Part shown: positions 9,441 through 21,513 of the stretch, one piece after another
How positions within the stretch are numbered: position 1 is the first letter of the stretch
How the letters are laid out: every line of letters begins with the position of its first letter
From: Pseudomonas sp. BGr12
GTDB taxonomy: Bacteria > Pseudomonadota > Gammaproteobacteria > Pseudomonadales > Pseudomonadaceae
Assembly (NCBI RefSeq): GCF_030272895.1
Contig: NZ_JALRNF010000011.1
Location: forward strand, 75,026 to 139,025
Length of the DNA stretch: 64,000 nt
Reading direction: 5' to 3'
Notes under the pieces: model-generated
Told to the model about the DNA's origin: nothing
The model's input: the letters and a program-made list of their open reading frames with translations, nothing else
Database searches by the model: none
Translations under genes and position numbers: made by a program

Positions 9441-9591
9441 AAAACCAGCAAGTTTGAACGATAGCTACTGTGCGCGTGCTGACCAGGGTCAGTAGTCGTG
9501 CAACAGTGGATAACTTTCCCGCCCGCGCTCGACGGCCCCCGGCGGCAGACCTAGAATAATGATCCCCTGTGACTGTTGCCGGAACCCGTCA

Positions 9592-9828
9592 ATGCTTCCT
9601 GAATGCCAATTGTTCGGCACCCTGGGTTGCCACCTGTGTGAAGTGGCCGAAGCCCTGTTGATGCCCTTTGTCGAGCATGGCCTGCTGGTCGAGCTGGTCG
9701 ATATCGCCGATAGCGAGGAACACTTCCAGCGCTATGGTTTGCTGATTCCCGTACTGCGTCGCTGTGACACCGGCGCAGAATTGAACTGGCCGTTCGATGC
9801 CGAGCAGGTGGTGATGTTCCTGCGCTGA
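9592..9828 (+). CDS. glutaredoxin-like small redox protein
   Basis: Small thioredoxin-fold protein of 78 residues. The N-terminus MLPECQLFGTLGCHLCEVA has the CxxC redox pair (CHLC) in the usual place after the first strand, and the conserved cis-Pro region appears as LLIPVLRR. This matches the glutaredoxin-2-like/DUF836 family. ATG at 9592 is preferred over the upstream in-frame ATG at 9559 because the fold begins there. Its partner protein is unknown. Confidence 0.82.
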   Translation: MLPECQLFGTLGCHLCEVAEALLMPFVEHGLLVELVDIADSEEHFQRYGLLIPVLRRCDTGAELNWPFDAEQVVMFLR

Positions 9829-9919
9829 GTGGCCAGGCTTGCGGATGATTTCCTGATGTCTGCGGCAGCCCCTGGGCGTGGACAATCCCTGGTTTCTGTA
9901 TTCATGCCAAGGATGAACC

Positions 9920-10351
9920 ATGTACCTCACCGAACACTTCACCCTGCCCGAAATGACCATGTCGGAGAGCGCCGCACGCCTGGGCATCGACAACACGCCG
10001 GATGCCGCCGCCCTGGTCAACCTTCACCGCCTGTGCACCTTTCTCGAAACGGTGCGTCAGTTGGTCGACAAACCGGTACTGGTCAGCAGTGGCTATCGCA
10101 GCCGCGCCTTGAACAGCGCCATCGGCGGTTCGCCCAACAGTGCCCATATCCAGGGCCTGGCGGCGGACATCAACGTGCCGGGATTGACCGCCGCCGCCCT
10201 GGCGCAGCGTGTGGCCGACAGCCCGCTGATGTTCGACCAGTTGATTCTCGAATATGACCAATGGGTGCACCTGGGCCTGTCCTTGAGCGGGGAGCGGCGG
10301 CAATTGCTGACCATCCGCAAGGGCACGGGCTACCTTCCCGGGCTGGTCTGA
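9920..10351 (+). CDS. peptidase M15A (D-Ala-D-Ala carboxypeptidase-like)
   Basis: Protein of 143 residues with the M15 (peptidase_M15_3) metal motif: SGYRSRALNSAIGGSPNSAHIQGLAADI gives the zinc ligands His and Asp (SAHxxGxAAD), and DQWVHLGL gives the second His. Single-domain proteins of this type are found as phage endolysins and as chromosomal housekeeping copies. No signal peptide is visible and no phage genes are nearby, so I call it a chromosomal M15 family protein. Confidence 0.85.
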   Translation: MYLTEHFTLPEMTMSESAARLGIDNTPDAAALVNLHRLCTFLETVRQLVDKPVLVSSGYRSRALNSAIGGSPNSAHIQGLAADINVPGLTAAALAQRVADSPLMFDQLILEYDQWVHLGLSLSGERRQLLTIRKGTGYLPGLV

Positions 10352-10391
10352 TTGCGCTGTCCGATTGACGTGTCCGACCAGTCTGAATATG

Positions 10392-10407
10392 CTGTATATA
10401 AATACAG
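10392..10407. promoter_or_regulatory. LexA (SOS) box
   Basis: CTGTATATAAATACAG is a perfect CTG-N10-CAG LexA operator with an AT-rich core. It ends 35 bases before the ATG of the small gene at 10443 and overlaps a TATAAA-like -10 region, the normal layout for LexA repression. Confidence 0.85.
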
Positions 10408-10442
10408 TATTGGGGGCAGGGTTTGCCTCAAGGGTGCGGAAC

Positions 10443-10754
10443 ATGGTCAACGTCGAACAACTGAAGTACAGCGTCAATCGAATGTCCACCGACAGGGTGA
10501 GCGAGGCGGTGCTCGAGTTGCGTCTCGATGGCCTGGTGCTGGAGGGCAAGACGCCGTTCAGCAAGCTGCACTTCAACACCTGTTTTGCCGAGATCGAAGC
10601 CTTGTTCCAGCGCGCCGGTTATCACCGGCCGCTGGATGTGGTGGGTTATCAGGGGCTGATCTATGCCCTGTACGATCCCGGTCGCTGGGAGGCTGTGGAC
10701 GTATTGCGCTGGCTCAAGGAGTTCAGCGAAGCCGCCGCAAGCCAGGCTGGCTGA
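10443..10754 (+). CDS. SOS-controlled small protein of unknown function
   Basis: Protein of 103 residues beginning MVNVEQLKYSVNRM. It has no signal peptide or membrane segment, is mixed charged, and is predicted to be a small alpha/beta cytosolic domain. I do not recognise the family. ATG at 10443 follows the LexA box at 10392-10407 with a normal leader, whereas an in-frame ATG at 10365 lies upstream of the operator and is rejected. The gene is followed by the RluA-type synthase with a 49-base gap, so SOS induction could also affect that gene. A role in the DNA-damage response is inferred from the operator alone. Confidence 0.82.
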   Translation: MVNVEQLKYSVNRMSTDRVSEAVLELRLDGLVLEGKTPFSKLHFNTCFAEIEALFQRAGYHRPLDVVGYQGLIYALYDPGRWEAVDVLRWLKEFSEAAASQAG

Positions 10755-10803
10755 GGCACGGGGCTTGGGGGATAATGCCGGGTTTATTCCTCAGAGTGTT
10801 CCC

Positions 10804-11691
10804 ATGGCCAATGCCCCTTTCAACCCGGCCCAGCATCAAGCCAGTACCGTTTGCCTGCCGCACGGCGACTGGGCGACCGTGCTCGACTGTTTGAGCGAGC
10901 ATTTCAAGGCCATCGGGCGTGAGCAGTGGCTTGACCGGATCATCCGCGGGCGGGTGCTGGATGCCCAGGGCCAGCCGATCAGTGCGACGCTGGCCTACAA
11001 GCCGGGGTTGCGCATCCACTATTTTCGAGAAGTCCCCAACGAGAAGCCGATTCCGTTCCAGGAGCAGGTCCTGCATGTCGACGAGCACCTGGTGGTGGCC
11101 GACAAGCCGCACTTCTTGCCGGTCACCCCAACGGGGGAGTATGTCGAGCACACCTTGCTGCGCCGGCTGATTCGCCGCCTCGACAACCCGCATCTGGTCC
11201 CCCTGCATCGCATCGATCGGCACACCGCCGGGCTGGTGCTGTTTTCCGCCAACCCCAAGAGCCGCTCGGCCTATCAGTCGCTGTTTCCCAACCGACAGAT
11301 CGACAAGCGTTACCAGGCCATTGCCCGGGCTTTACCGCAGCTCGAGTTTCCATTGGTGCACAAGAGCCGCATGGTCCATGGCGAGCCGTTCTTTCGCATG
11401 CATGAAGTGGAAGGGGCGAGCAACAGCGAAACCCTGGCCGAGGTGCTGGAGAGAAACGGCGAGTTCTGGCGCTATGGTCTGTCGCCGGTCACCGGTAAGA
11501 CCCACCAGTTGCGGGTGCACATGACCGCGTTGGGCGCGAGCATTTGCAACGATCCCTTCTACCCGCAGGTGGTCGAGGACGCGGATGACTACAGCAAACC
11601 CTTGAAACTGCTGGCGCAGAGCTTGCGCTTCAAGGATCCGTTCACTGGTGAAGAGCGCTACTTCGAAAGCGGCTTGACCCTCGACTGGTAG
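10804..11691 (+). CDS. RluA-family pseudouridine synthase
   Basis: RNA-modifying enzyme of 295 residues that isomerises a uridine in rRNA or tRNA to pseudouridine. The catalytic motif HRIDRHTAGL contains Asp138, matching the HRxDxxTxG signature of the RluA/RsuA superfamily, and GKTHQLRVHM is the conserved C-terminal motif. There is no N-terminal S4 domain, and the N-terminal 85 residues are those of the short RluA-like subgroup. ATG at 10804 was chosen because the upstream extension overlaps the previous gene. The RNA target is unknown. Confidence 0.9.
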   Translation: MANAPFNPAQHQASTVCLPHGDWATVLDCLSEHFKAIGREQWLDRIIRGRVLDAQGQPISATLAYKPGLRIHYFREVPNEKPIPFQEQVLHVDEHLVVADKPHFLPVTPTGEYVEHTLLRRLIRRLDNPHLVPLHRIDRHTAGLVLFSANPKSRSAYQSLFPNRQIDKRYQAIARALPQLEFPLVHKSRMVHGEPFFRMHEVEGASNSETLAEVLERNGEFWRYGLSPVTGKTHQLRVHMTALGASICNDPFYPQVVEDADDYSKPLKLLAQSLRFKDPFTGEERYFESGLTLDW

Positions 11692-11727
11692 CCGGCGGGC
11701 GCGACTGTCTCGGGTGGGAACAACTGC

Positions 11728-11806
11728 CTTTGTAGGAGCGGGCTTGCCCCGCGATTGCGGTGTGTCAGTCACATCGCTTCGCGGGGCAAGCCCGCTCCTA
11801 CAAAGG
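11728..11806. repeat. REPIN (inverted REP pair)
   Basis: Two inverted copies of a REP core, TGTAGGAGCGGGCTTGCCCC and its complement, flank a short variable centre. The whole can fold into a long hairpin between the convergent ends of the pseudouridine synthase and aer. Confidence 0.93.
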
Positions 11807-11825
11807 ACAGTTGCTTGCGCATGTT

Positions 11826-13391
11826 TCAGCGGTTGAAGCGCTCAACCAGCGAGTACTGGCTGGTCGCGGTGCGGGTCAGTTCTTCACTGAGCAGCGCCGA
11901 GTGCTGGGCCTGTTCGGAGGTCTGGTCGGCCAGCTGGGCAATGGTGCTGATGTTGCGGCTGATCTCGTCGGCCACTGCAGTCTGCTCCTCGGTCGCCGCC
12001 GCGATCTGGGTCGCCATGTCGGTGATGTTGGCCACCGCTTCGCTGATGCCGACCAGTGCCTGGTCCGCTTCCATTACCCGTGCCACACCCTCTTCAGCCT
12101 GGCGGTGACCGGCCTCCATGGTCTGCACGGCATTGCTGGCGGTCTGCTGCAGCTTGGCGATCAGGCCATGGATCTGCCCGGTCGATTCGCTGGTGCGCTG
12201 GGCCAGCTGGCGAACTTCGTCGGCCACCACGGCAAAACCTCGGCCCATTTCGCCGGCACGCGCCGCTTCAATGGCGGCGTTGAGGGCCAACAGGTTGGTC
12301 TGGTCGGCGATGCCTTTGATCACATCGACCACGCCGCCGATTTCATCGCTGTCGCGGGCCAGTTGGGTGACGGTCAGCCCGGTTTCGCCCACGGCTGCCG
12401 ACAGGCGCTGGATGGCCTCGCGGGTCTCGCCGGCGATATCGCGGCCACGGCCGGTCAGGCGGTTGGCTTCCTGGGTGGCGTCGGCGGTGCGCTGGACGTG
12501 ATTGGCTACTTCCTGGGTGGTGGCGGCCATCTGGTTGACCGCGGCGGCGACCTGTTCGGTCTCGACACGCTGGCGCTCCAGCCCCGAGGAGCTGTTGTGG
12601 GCCAGGGTGTCGGACTGCCGGGCCTGCTCGTTGAGGTGTTCGGCAGTGTCCTGCAGGCGGGTCAGGCAGGTCTTCATCCGTGCGTCCTGGCTGAGCATGG
12701 CCATTTCCAGGCGCGCCTGGACACCACGGCTGTCGGTGTACATCTGCGCGATCAGCGGATCGGAGGTGCTTTGCTCGGCCAGGCGCAGCAGGCGCTTGAG
12801 GCCGCGTTGTTGCCAGCTCAGGCCGAGCAGCCCCAGTGGCACCGACAGGCCCGCCGCCAGGGCGAAGCCCCAGGAGTGACCGAGCCAGTTGCCGATCAAA
12901 AAGCCGATCTGGCTGACCAGGATGAACGGCAGCCAGTCCTGCACCACCGGCAGCCACTTGTCGCGCCGCGGAATGGCCGACTTGCCCTGGTTGATGCGCT
13001 GGTACAGCGCTTCGGCCCTGCGGATCTGCTCGGCGGTCGGCTTGACCCGCACCGATTCGAAGCCCACCACCTGGTTGTTCTCGAACACCGGCGTGACATA
13101 GGCGTTGACCCAGTAATGATCACCGCTCTTGCAACGGTTCTTGACGATCCCCATCCATGGCAGGCCCTGCTTGAGCGTGGCCCACATGTGCGCAAACACC
13201 GCGGGTGGTACATCCGGGTGGCGCACCAGGTTGTGCGGGGCGCGCATCAGCTCCTCGCGGGAAAAGCCGCTGATTTCGACGAAGGCATCATTGCAATAGG
13301 TGATGACACCCTTGGTATCGGTGGTCGAGATCAAACGTTGTTGGGCAGGAAAAGTCCGTTCGCGCTGGGTAATCGGCTGGTTATTACGCAT
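11826..13391 (-). CDS. aer: Aer-type aerotaxis / energy-taxis receptor
   Basis: Methyl-accepting chemotaxis protein of 521 residues. It starts [20 protein letters not shown], as I recall for Pseudomonas Aer. The N-terminal PAS domain (about 10-115) includes the FAD-PAS pattern [16 protein letters not shown] hydrophobic segment follows at about 155-195, then a HAMP-like region and the cytoplasmic signalling domain with the hairpin tip [41 protein letters not shown]. Members sense cellular redox through FAD and steer cells towards oxygen. ATG at 13391 is preferred over 13409 because a FliA promoter ends at 13422. It lies beside acnA, as in other pseudomonads. Confidence 0.92.
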   Translation of the reverse strand: MRNNQPITQRERTFPAQQRLISTTDTKGVITYCNDAFVEISGFSREELMRAPHNLVRHPDVPPAVFAHMWATLKQGLPWMGIVKNRCKSGDHYWVNAYVTPVFENNQVVGFESVRVKPTAEQIRRAEALYQRINQGKSAIPRRDKWLPVVQDWLPFILVSQIGFLIGNWLGHSWGFALAAGLSVPLGLLGLSWQQRGLKRLLRLAEQSTSDPLIAQMYTDSRGVQARLEMAMLSQDARMKTCLTRLQDTAEHLNEQARQSDTLAHNSSSGLERQRVETEQVAAAVNQMAATTQEVANHVQRTADATQEANRLTGRGRDIAGETREAIQRLSAAVGETGLTVTQLARDSDEIGGVVDVIKGIADQTNLLALNAAIEAARAGEMGRGFAVVADEVRQLAQRTSESTGQIHGLIAKLQQTASNAVQTMEAGHRQAEEGVARVMEADQALVGISEAVANITDMATQIAAATEEQTAVADEISRNISTIAQLADQTSEQAQHSALLSEELTRTATSQYSLVERFNR

Positions 13392-13421
13392 GAGCTGTTC
13401 AATCCGCAAGGCTTTGAAGGG

Positions 13422-13448
13422 TTATCGGCAGCATGGGGTTTTTGTTGA
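13422..13448 (-). promoter_or_regulatory. FliA (sigma-28) promoter of aer
   Basis: On the minus strand TCAAC, 14 bases, then GCCGATAA. The -10 is a perfect sigma-28 box and the -35 is one base off TCAAG, with the correct spacing. The -10 ends about 30 bases before ATG 13391, fitting flagellar-regulon control of a taxis receptor. Confidence 0.75.
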
Positions 13449-13467
13449 ACGAATATTTAACGACTGA

Positions 13468-14244
13468 TTACCCCGGGACGAGCATGGGGTAGGTAAATCC
13501 AGTGAAGTGGGCCAGGTTCAGGGCAAAATGACACAACACGGCAGCGAACAAGCCGCCAAAACGATAGGCCAGCCCGTAACCGAGACCGGCCAGGGTCGCC
13601 AGTGCGAACCACTGCCATCCCGCTCCCAGGTGCGCAAGGCCGAACAGGGCGGCCGCCAGCAGCAGGGCCAGGTGGCGGTTATGGGTCAGACGTTCGAGCC
13701 CACCCTGGATATAACCGCGAAACAGCAACTCTTCGGTGAGGCTGACCAGCAGCAGGTTGTTCAGCGCCCAGAGCCAGGCCTGCTCCGGCCACTTGGGGGC
13801 CCAGGTGATCATCCCCATCAGCCAGGCGCCGCCCAGGCAGGCGGCAATGACGCCTGGCAAGGTCAAGGCCAGGCTTGCAACCAGGCGTTTGCCACTCAGC
13901 GCCAGCACCCAGGGGCAGGCCAGCAGTAGCCAGAAGCCGATCAAGGGCTTGTCCAGGTTCAGGTACAGGGAAAAGGGCAGGGCGCCGGCGCTGAGGACGG
14001 CCTTGTCGATCACCCGGGTGCTATGGAAGCCTGGCAGCCAGTGCAGCGCCAGGGCCAGGGCCAGCAGCACGAACAGCCCGTGGCCGCAGCCTTGCTGCCA
14101 GCGGCCGGGGCGATTGACCAACAGCCCTGCGCAGAGCAGGGCAATCAGGCTGGGCAGCACCAGCAGGCCAAGGCTGCCATGGACGAGCGCAACGCTGTAG
14201 CCAAGGCCCAGCAGGGCCAGTCCAATCCGTTGGGACACCAACAT
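13468..14244 (-). CDS. CPBP family intramembrane glutamic endopeptidase
   Basis: Membrane protein of 258 residues with about eight hydrophobic segments. The ABI/CAAX (CPBP) motifs are visible in order: EELLFRGYI (motif 1, the catalytic Glu pair and Arg), FGLAHLG (motif 2, His) and CHFALNL (motif 3, His and Asn). Bacterial members are linked to protein processing or bacteriocin immunity; the substrate here is unknown. It sits between aer and acnA on the same strand, with aer starting 76 bases downstream from its own promoter. Confidence 0.87.
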   Translation of the reverse strand: MLVSQRIGLALLGLGYSVALVHGSLGLLVLPSLIALLCAGLLVNRPGRWQQGCGHGLFVLLALALALHWLPGFHSTRVIDKAVLSAGALPFSLYLNLDKPLIGFWLLLACPWVLALSGKRLVASLALTLPGVIAACLGGAWLMGMITWAPKWPEQAWLWALNNLLLVSLTEELLFRGYIQGGLERLTHNRHLALLLAAALFGLAHLGAGWQWFALATLAGLGYGLAYRFGGLFAAVLCHFALNLAHFTGFTYPMLVPG

Positions 14245-14314
14245 GGAACATCCTTCAGCAGTGAAAACCTGAAGCCTACGACAGTCCAGGCGGTGTCCGG
14301 GACACGCGGATGGC

Positions 14315-17056
<2,742 letters not shown>

Positions 17057-17309
17057 ACCAACTCCTTCTGCGCCGGTGAACGGCAATCTTCCTTGCTGTC
17101 GCCGGTTCACCGCCTCTGTGACGGTCCGCACGGCACGGACCCTGGCTGAATGGTCAGGTTAGTCCCGATTGGCGCACCTGACCAAGAACTGGACCGGCGG
17201 GGCATGTCACCGGTTCCGAACTTCCTTTATCATTCGCCGATTTACCGGCGCAGTGCATTGCGCCCGGTCAGGGTCGGCGTGATTGGCCGCCCACCCTCCT
17301 GGAGTGAAG

Positions 17310-18374
17310 ATGAATACCCTGTTTATGCATTGCCGGCCCGGTTTCGAGAGCGAAGTCTGTGCCGAAATCGCCGAGCATGCCGCCCGCCTGAATGTCCCCG
17401 GCTACGCCAAGGCCAAGCCGCAGAGCGCTTGCGCCGAGTTCATCTGCAACGATGCCGAAGGCGCCGAGCGGCTGATGCGCGAACTGCGCTTTGCCCAGTT
17501 GATATTCCCGCGCCAGTGGGCGCGCGGCAGTTTCATCGAGTTGCCGGAAACCGACCGCATCAGCGTGCTGCTTGAGCACCTGGCCGATTACCCGGTGTGT
17601 GGCAGCCTGTGGCTGGAAGTGATGGACACCAACGAGGGCAAGGAGCTTTCGACCTTCTGCCGCAAGTTCGAGGTCCCGTTGCGCAAGGCGCTGGGCAAGG
17701 CCGGGCGGCTGGTCGAGGATGCCGGCAAGCCGCGTCTGCTGCTGACCTTCGTCAGCGGCCGGCGGGTGTTTGCAGGCCTGGCCGATGCCGACAACTCGGC
17801 GATGTGGCCCATGGGCATCCCGCGCCTGAAGTTCCCCCGCGAAGCGCCAAGCCGCTCGACCCTGAAGCTGGAAGAGGCCTGGCACCATTTCATTCCCCGC
17901 GACCAGTGGGATGCGCGGCTGTCCGACGACATGACCGGCGTCGACCTGGGTGCTGCGCCCGGGGGCTGGACTTACCAGTTGGTCAAGCGCGGGATGCTGG
18001 TCACCGCCATCGACAATGGCCCCATGGCCGAGAGCCTGATGGACACCGGGCTGGTCCAGCACCTGATGGCCGACGGTTTTACCTACAAACCCCGGCAGAC
18101 GGTGGACTGGATGGTCTGCGATATCGTCGAGAAGCCGGCGCGCAGTGCCGCCTTGCTGGAAACCTGGCTGGGCGAGGGGCTGTGCCGCGAGGCGGTGGTC
18201 AACCTCAAGCTGCCGATGAAGCAGCGCTATGCCGAGGTGCGGCGCTTGCTCGATCGTATCGAAGAGGGGTTCAAGGCACGCAAGGTCAAGGTGTCGATCG
18301 GCTGCAAGCAGCTGTATCACGATCGTGAAGAGGTGACCTGCCACCTGCGGCGCCTGGACCTGAAACCGCGTTGA
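17310..18374 (+). CDS. rlmM: 23S rRNA (cytidine2498-2'-O)-methyltransferase RlmM
   Basis: SAM-dependent methyltransferase of 354 residues that methylates the 2'-O of C2498 of 23S rRNA. The N-terminal THUMP-like region (FMHCRPGFESEVCAEI) is followed by the Rossmann domain with the SAM motif GVDLGAAPGGWTYQLV at about 210-225 and the FtsJ-type catalytic Lys in the NLKLPMKQRY segment. ATG at 17310 has TGGAG upstream. Its length matches the family. It shares its upstream region with divergent acnA and precedes tusA. Confidence 0.95.
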   Translation: MNTLFMHCRPGFESEVCAEIAEHAARLNVPGYAKAKPQSACAEFICNDAEGAERLMRELRFAQLIFPRQWARGSFIELPETDRISVLLEHLADYPVCGSLWLEVMDTNEGKELSTFCRKFEVPLRKALGKAGRLVEDAGKPRLLLTFVSGRRVFAGLADADNSAMWPMGIPRLKFPREAPSRSTLKLEEAWHHFIPRDQWDARLSDDMTGVDLGAAPGGWTYQLVKRGMLVTAIDNGPMAESLMDTGLVQHLMADGFTYKPRQTVDWMVCDIVEKPARSAALLETWLGEGLCREAVVNLKLPMKQRYAEVRRLLDRIEEGFKARKVKVSIGCKQLYHDREEVTCHLRRLDLKPR

Positions 18375-18378
18375 ATTG

Positions 18379-18464
18379 ATCGCCGGCTCTGCCGGCTCCC
18401 ACAGGGACAGAAATTCCCACAGGGATGGGGCTGACACTTGTGGGAGCTGGCGTAGCCGGCGATG
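18379..18464. repeat. REPIN-like inverted repeat between rlmM and tusA
   Basis: GATCGCCGGCTCTGCCGGC near 18379 and its inverted partner GAGCTGGCGTAGCCGGCGAT near 18444 enclose a short spacer. This is a different REP subtype (ATCGCCGGC core) from the CGCGGGGCAAGCCC units elsewhere in the window. Confidence 0.8.
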
Positions 18465-18529
18465 AGGTCCTCAAGGATGACGCGAAGGCCCCCTTGCGCG
18501 ACAATAGCTGATTGTTTCCGGAGTTCTAC

Positions 18530-18772
18530 ATGACCGATTTCACCCCAGACGCCATCCTCGACGCCACCGGCCTGAACTGCCCGGAGCCGGTGATGATGCT
18601 GCACCAGCACGTGCGCGACCTGGCCGCCGGCGGCCTGCTCAAGGTGATTGCCACCGACCCGTCGACGCGTCGCGATATCCCCAAGTTCTGCGTGTTCCTC
18701 GGCCATGAGCTGGTCCAGCAACAGGAAGATGCCGGCACCTACCTGTACTGGATCCGCAAGAAAGTCGACTAG
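18530..18772 (+). CDS. tusA: sulfurtransferase TusA
   Basis: Small sulfur-carrier protein of 80 residues that takes persulfide sulfur from IscS and passes it on for tRNA 2-thiolation and molybdenum cofactor sulfur traffic. The signature [10 protein letters not shown] carries the single reactive Cys of the CPxP motif at residue 18, and the C-terminal half has the usual [12 protein letters not shown] segment. ATG at 18530 follows GGAG. Its TAG stop overlaps the stop of the convergent MATE gene within CTAG. Confidence 0.94.
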   Translation: MTDFTPDAILDATGLNCPEPVMMLHQHVRDLAAGGLLKVIATDPSTRRDIPKFCVFLGHELVQQQEDAGTYLYWIRKKVD

Positions 18773-20166
18773 GCGCGCCCAGCCCGGCGAATGTGCCGGG
18801 CGCTGCTGCGTGCCAGGCGGATCGACAGCATCAGCGCCGCGCAGGTCAGGCCGGCAATCAGGCCTTCCCACAGGCCGTTTGGCCCGCTGGCCGGGCCGAA
18901 GTGGTCGGTCAGGCCGAGCAGGTAGCCCACCGGCAGGCCGATACCCCAGTAAGCGAACAGGGTCAGGATCATGGTTACCCGTGTGTCCTGGTAGCCGCGC
19001 AGCGCGCCTGCGGCAATCACCTGGATGGCATCGGAGAACTGGTACAGCGCGGCATACACGATCAGCATGGCGGCAATCTGGATCACCGCGGTGTCCGGGG
19101 TGTAGATCGAGGCGATCGGTTCGCGCAGCAGCAGGATGAACGCTGCCGAGAAACAGGCGAACACCAGTGCCGCACCCAGGCCGACCAGGGCGGCGAAGCG
19201 GGCCTGGCGCGGCTGGCCGGCGCCGACCGCCTGGCCGACCCGCACGGTCACGGCCATCCCCAGCGAATAAGGAATCATGAACAGCAGCGAGCTGATGTTC
19301 AGGGCGATCTGGTGCCCGGCCACCACGGTCGGGCCAAGGCTGCCGATCAGCAGGGCGATCACCGCAAAGATGCTCGACTCGGCGAATACCGCGATACCGA
19401 TGGGCAGGCCGACGCCTACCAGGCGCTTGATCACTGCCCACTGCGGACGCTCGAAACGCACCAGTACCCGACTGCCCTCATAGGCCGGGGCCCAGCGGGT
19501 CCAGGCGGCCATGCCCAGGGCCATGAACCACATGACAATGCCACTGGCCCAGCCACAACCGACGCCACCCAGGGCCGGCAGGCCGAAGTGGCCGTAGATC
19601 AGCACGTAGTTCAGCGGGATGTTCAGCAACAGGCCTAGCAGGCCGATGACCATGCTTGGCCGGGTGCGGCCCAGGCCATCGCTGTAGCAGCGCAGCACAT
19701 AGTAGAGGGCGATGCCGGGAAAGCCGAAGGCGATGCCTTGCAGGTAGCCCATGCTCGGCGCGACCAGTTGCGCATCGACCTTCATCACCTGCAGCACCGG
19801 CTCGGCGCTGAGCAGCAGGGCGCTGCCGATCAGGCCGACGGCCAGCGCCAGCCACAGGGCCTGGCGCACCAGCGGGCCGATCTCGGCGTGCTGGCCGGCG
19901 CCGAAGCGCTGGGCGACCTTGGGCGTGGTGGCCAGCAGGATGCCGGTCATCAGCAGGAACAGCGGGATCCAGATCGAGTTGCCCAGGGCCACGGCCGCCA
20001 GGTCACGCGGGCTGACCCGCCCGGCCATCACGGCATCGACGAAGCCCATGGCGGTGGTGGCCAGCTGCGCGATGATGATGGGCGTGGCCAGCCACAACAG
20101 ACTGCGCAACTCGGTGCGAATACGGGCAGGGCGGGAGAGGGGGGCAGAGAGGGTGTCGGCGGTCAT
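18769..20166 (-). CDS. MATE family multidrug efflux protein (NorM type)
   Basis: Inner-membrane cation-coupled exporter of 465 residues with twelve hydrophobic segments arranged as two homologous halves. Family features are the N-terminal [28 protein letters not shown] and a mid-protein charged loop around [13 protein letters not shown] at 20166 was chosen; the longer frame from 20232 adds a poor 22-residue extension. NorM-like members expel fluoroquinolones, dyes and other cations, but the physiological substrate is unknown. It is convergent with tusA and divergent from pdxB. Confidence 0.92.
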   Translation of the reverse strand: MTADTLSAPLSRPARIRTELRSLLWLATPIIIAQLATTAMGFVDAVMAGRVSPRDLAAVALGNSIWIPLFLLMTGILLATTPKVAQRFGAGQHAEIGPLVRQALWLALAVGLIGSALLLSAEPVLQVMKVDAQLVAPSMGYLQGIAFGFPGIALYYVLRCYSDGLGRTRPSMVIGLLGLLLNIPLNYVLIYGHFGLPALGGVGCGWASGIVMWFMALGMAAWTRWAPAYEGSRVLVRFERPQWAVIKRLVGVGLPIGIAVFAESSIFAVIALLIGSLGPTVVAGHQIALNISSLLFMIPYSLGMAVTVRVGQAVGAGQPRQARFAALVGLGAALVFACFSAAFILLLREPIASIYTPDTAVIQIAAMLIVYAALYQFSDAIQVIAAGALRGYQDTRVTMILTLFAYWGIGLPVGYLLGLTDHFGPASGPNGLWEGLIAGLTCAALMLSIRLARSSARHIRRAGRA

Positions 20167-20321
20167 CGGTGTCACAAGGCAGGCGTCCCCAGGAAAAGTG
20201 CGCGGAACACACCAGTATACGCCTTGACGCATTGGTCAGGAAACTCGCCAGGTGCCAGCGCGCCTCGCTGGATTCGCCTCCGGCAAGGGCCTACACTGCG
20301 ATCCCCCGATAGGAGAGCGCC

Positions 20322-21464
20322 ATGCTGATTGTTGCCGACGAGAATATTCCGCTGCTCGATGCCTTCTTTGCCGGATTCGGCGAGATCCGCCGCTATCCCG
20401 GGCGCGCCATCGACGCGGACTGTGTCAGGGATGCCGATGTGCTTCTGGTGCGCTCGGTGACCCGGGTCGACCGGGCACTGCTTGAAGGCAGCAAGGTGCG
20501 CTTCGTCGGCACTTGCACCATTGGTACCGATCACCTGGCCCTGGACTACTTCGCCGAAGCCGGGATCCAGTGGTCAAGTGCGCCAGGCTGCAACGCGCGC
20601 GGCGTGGTCGATTATGTGCTGGGCAGCCTGCTGACCCTGGCCGAGCTGGATGGCGCCGAACTGTCCGGGCGTACCTATGGCGTGGTTGGCGCCGGCGAAG
20701 TCGGCGGGCGCCTGGTCGAGGTGCTGCGTGGCCTGGGCTGGAACGTGCTGGTCTGCGATCCACCGCGCCAGGCCCGTGAAGGCGGTGACTATGTCAGCCT
20801 GGAGCGGATTCTCGATACGTGCGACGTGATCAGCCTGCACACCCCGTTGAGCCGCGAAGGCCAGCATGCCACCTGGCATTTGCTCGCTGCCGCGGAACTG
20901 GCACGCCTGCGCCCGGGGGCGTGGCTGATCAACGCCAGCCGTGGTCCGGTGATCGACAATGTGGCGCTGCGCGAGTTGCTGCTCGAGCGCGAGGATGTCC
21001 TGGCGGTGCTGGATGTCTGGGAAGCCGAGCCGCAGGTGGATCTGGAGCTGGCCGACCTCTGCGTGCTGGCCACTCCACACATCGCCGGCTACAGCCTGGA
21101 CGGCAAGCAGCGCGGCACGGCGCAGATCTACCAGGCGTTCTGTGCCTGGCGTGGCGAGCCGGCAGCGGTGCAATTGGCCGACCTGTTGCCGCAACCCTGG
21201 CTGGCCGAAATCGGCCTGCAGGCTGAAACCGACCCGGCCTGGGCCCTGGCGACCCTGTGCCGCGCCGTCTACGATCCGCGCCGCGACGATGCCGATTTCC
21301 GCCGCAGCTTGAGCAGTGACGTGCAGGAACAGAAGGCGGCCTTCGATGCCTTGCGCAAGCACTATCCGTCACGTCGCGAGATCGAGGGGCTGCTCGTGCG
21401 CCTGCACGGCGACGCGCCGCAATTGGCACAGATGGTCAGGGCGCTGGGTGGTGTGCTGGTGTGA
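20322..21464 (+). CDS. pdxB: erythronate-4-phosphate dehydrogenase
   Basis: NAD-dependent 2-hydroxyacid dehydrogenase of 380 residues, second step of DXP-dependent pyridoxal 5'-phosphate synthesis. It begins [16 protein letters not shown], as PdxB enzymes do. The nucleotide-binding glycine motif [16 protein letters not shown] is at about 124-140, and the catalytic Arg, Glu and His lie around [11 protein letters not shown] and ATPHIAGYS. The last 90 residues form the PdxB-specific dimerisation domain. Single gene divergent from the MATE pump. Confidence 0.96.
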   Translation: MLIVADENIPLLDAFFAGFGEIRRYPGRAIDADCVRDADVLLVRSVTRVDRALLEGSKVRFVGTCTIGTDHLALDYFAEAGIQWSSAPGCNARGVVDYVLGSLLTLAELDGAELSGRTYGVVGAGEVGGRLVEVLRGLGWNVLVCDPPRQAREGGDYVSLERILDTCDVISLHTPLSREGQHATWHLLAAAELARLRPGAWLINASRGPVIDNVALRELLLEREDVLAVLDVWEAEPQVDLELADLCVLATPHIAGYSLDGKQRGTAQIYQAFCAWRGEPAAVQLADLLPQPWLAEIGLQAETDPAWALATLCRAVYDPRRDDADFRRSLSSDVQEQKAAFDALRKHYPSRREIEGLLVRLHGDAPQLAQMVRALGGVLV

Positions 21465-21475
21465 TGCGGGCAATA

Positions 21476-21501
21476 AAAACCCGGCGTTGATGCCGGGTTG
21501 A
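21476..21501 (-). terminator. intrinsic terminator of the small gene at 21514
   Basis: Read on the minus strand, AACCCGGC, a six-base loop, GCCGGGTT and then TTTATT. The U-tract lies on the minus side, so it serves the small gene ending at 21514. The hairpin also sits 14 bases after pdxB. Confidence 0.85.
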
Positions 21502-21513
21502 GAAATTCGGGGG

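Noticed and set aside
9920-10351. Prophage endolysin reading of the M15 peptidase
   Set aside because: No holin, capsid, tail or integrase genes in the neighbourhood; the holin-like genes at 4913-5938 belong to the YqjDE family.
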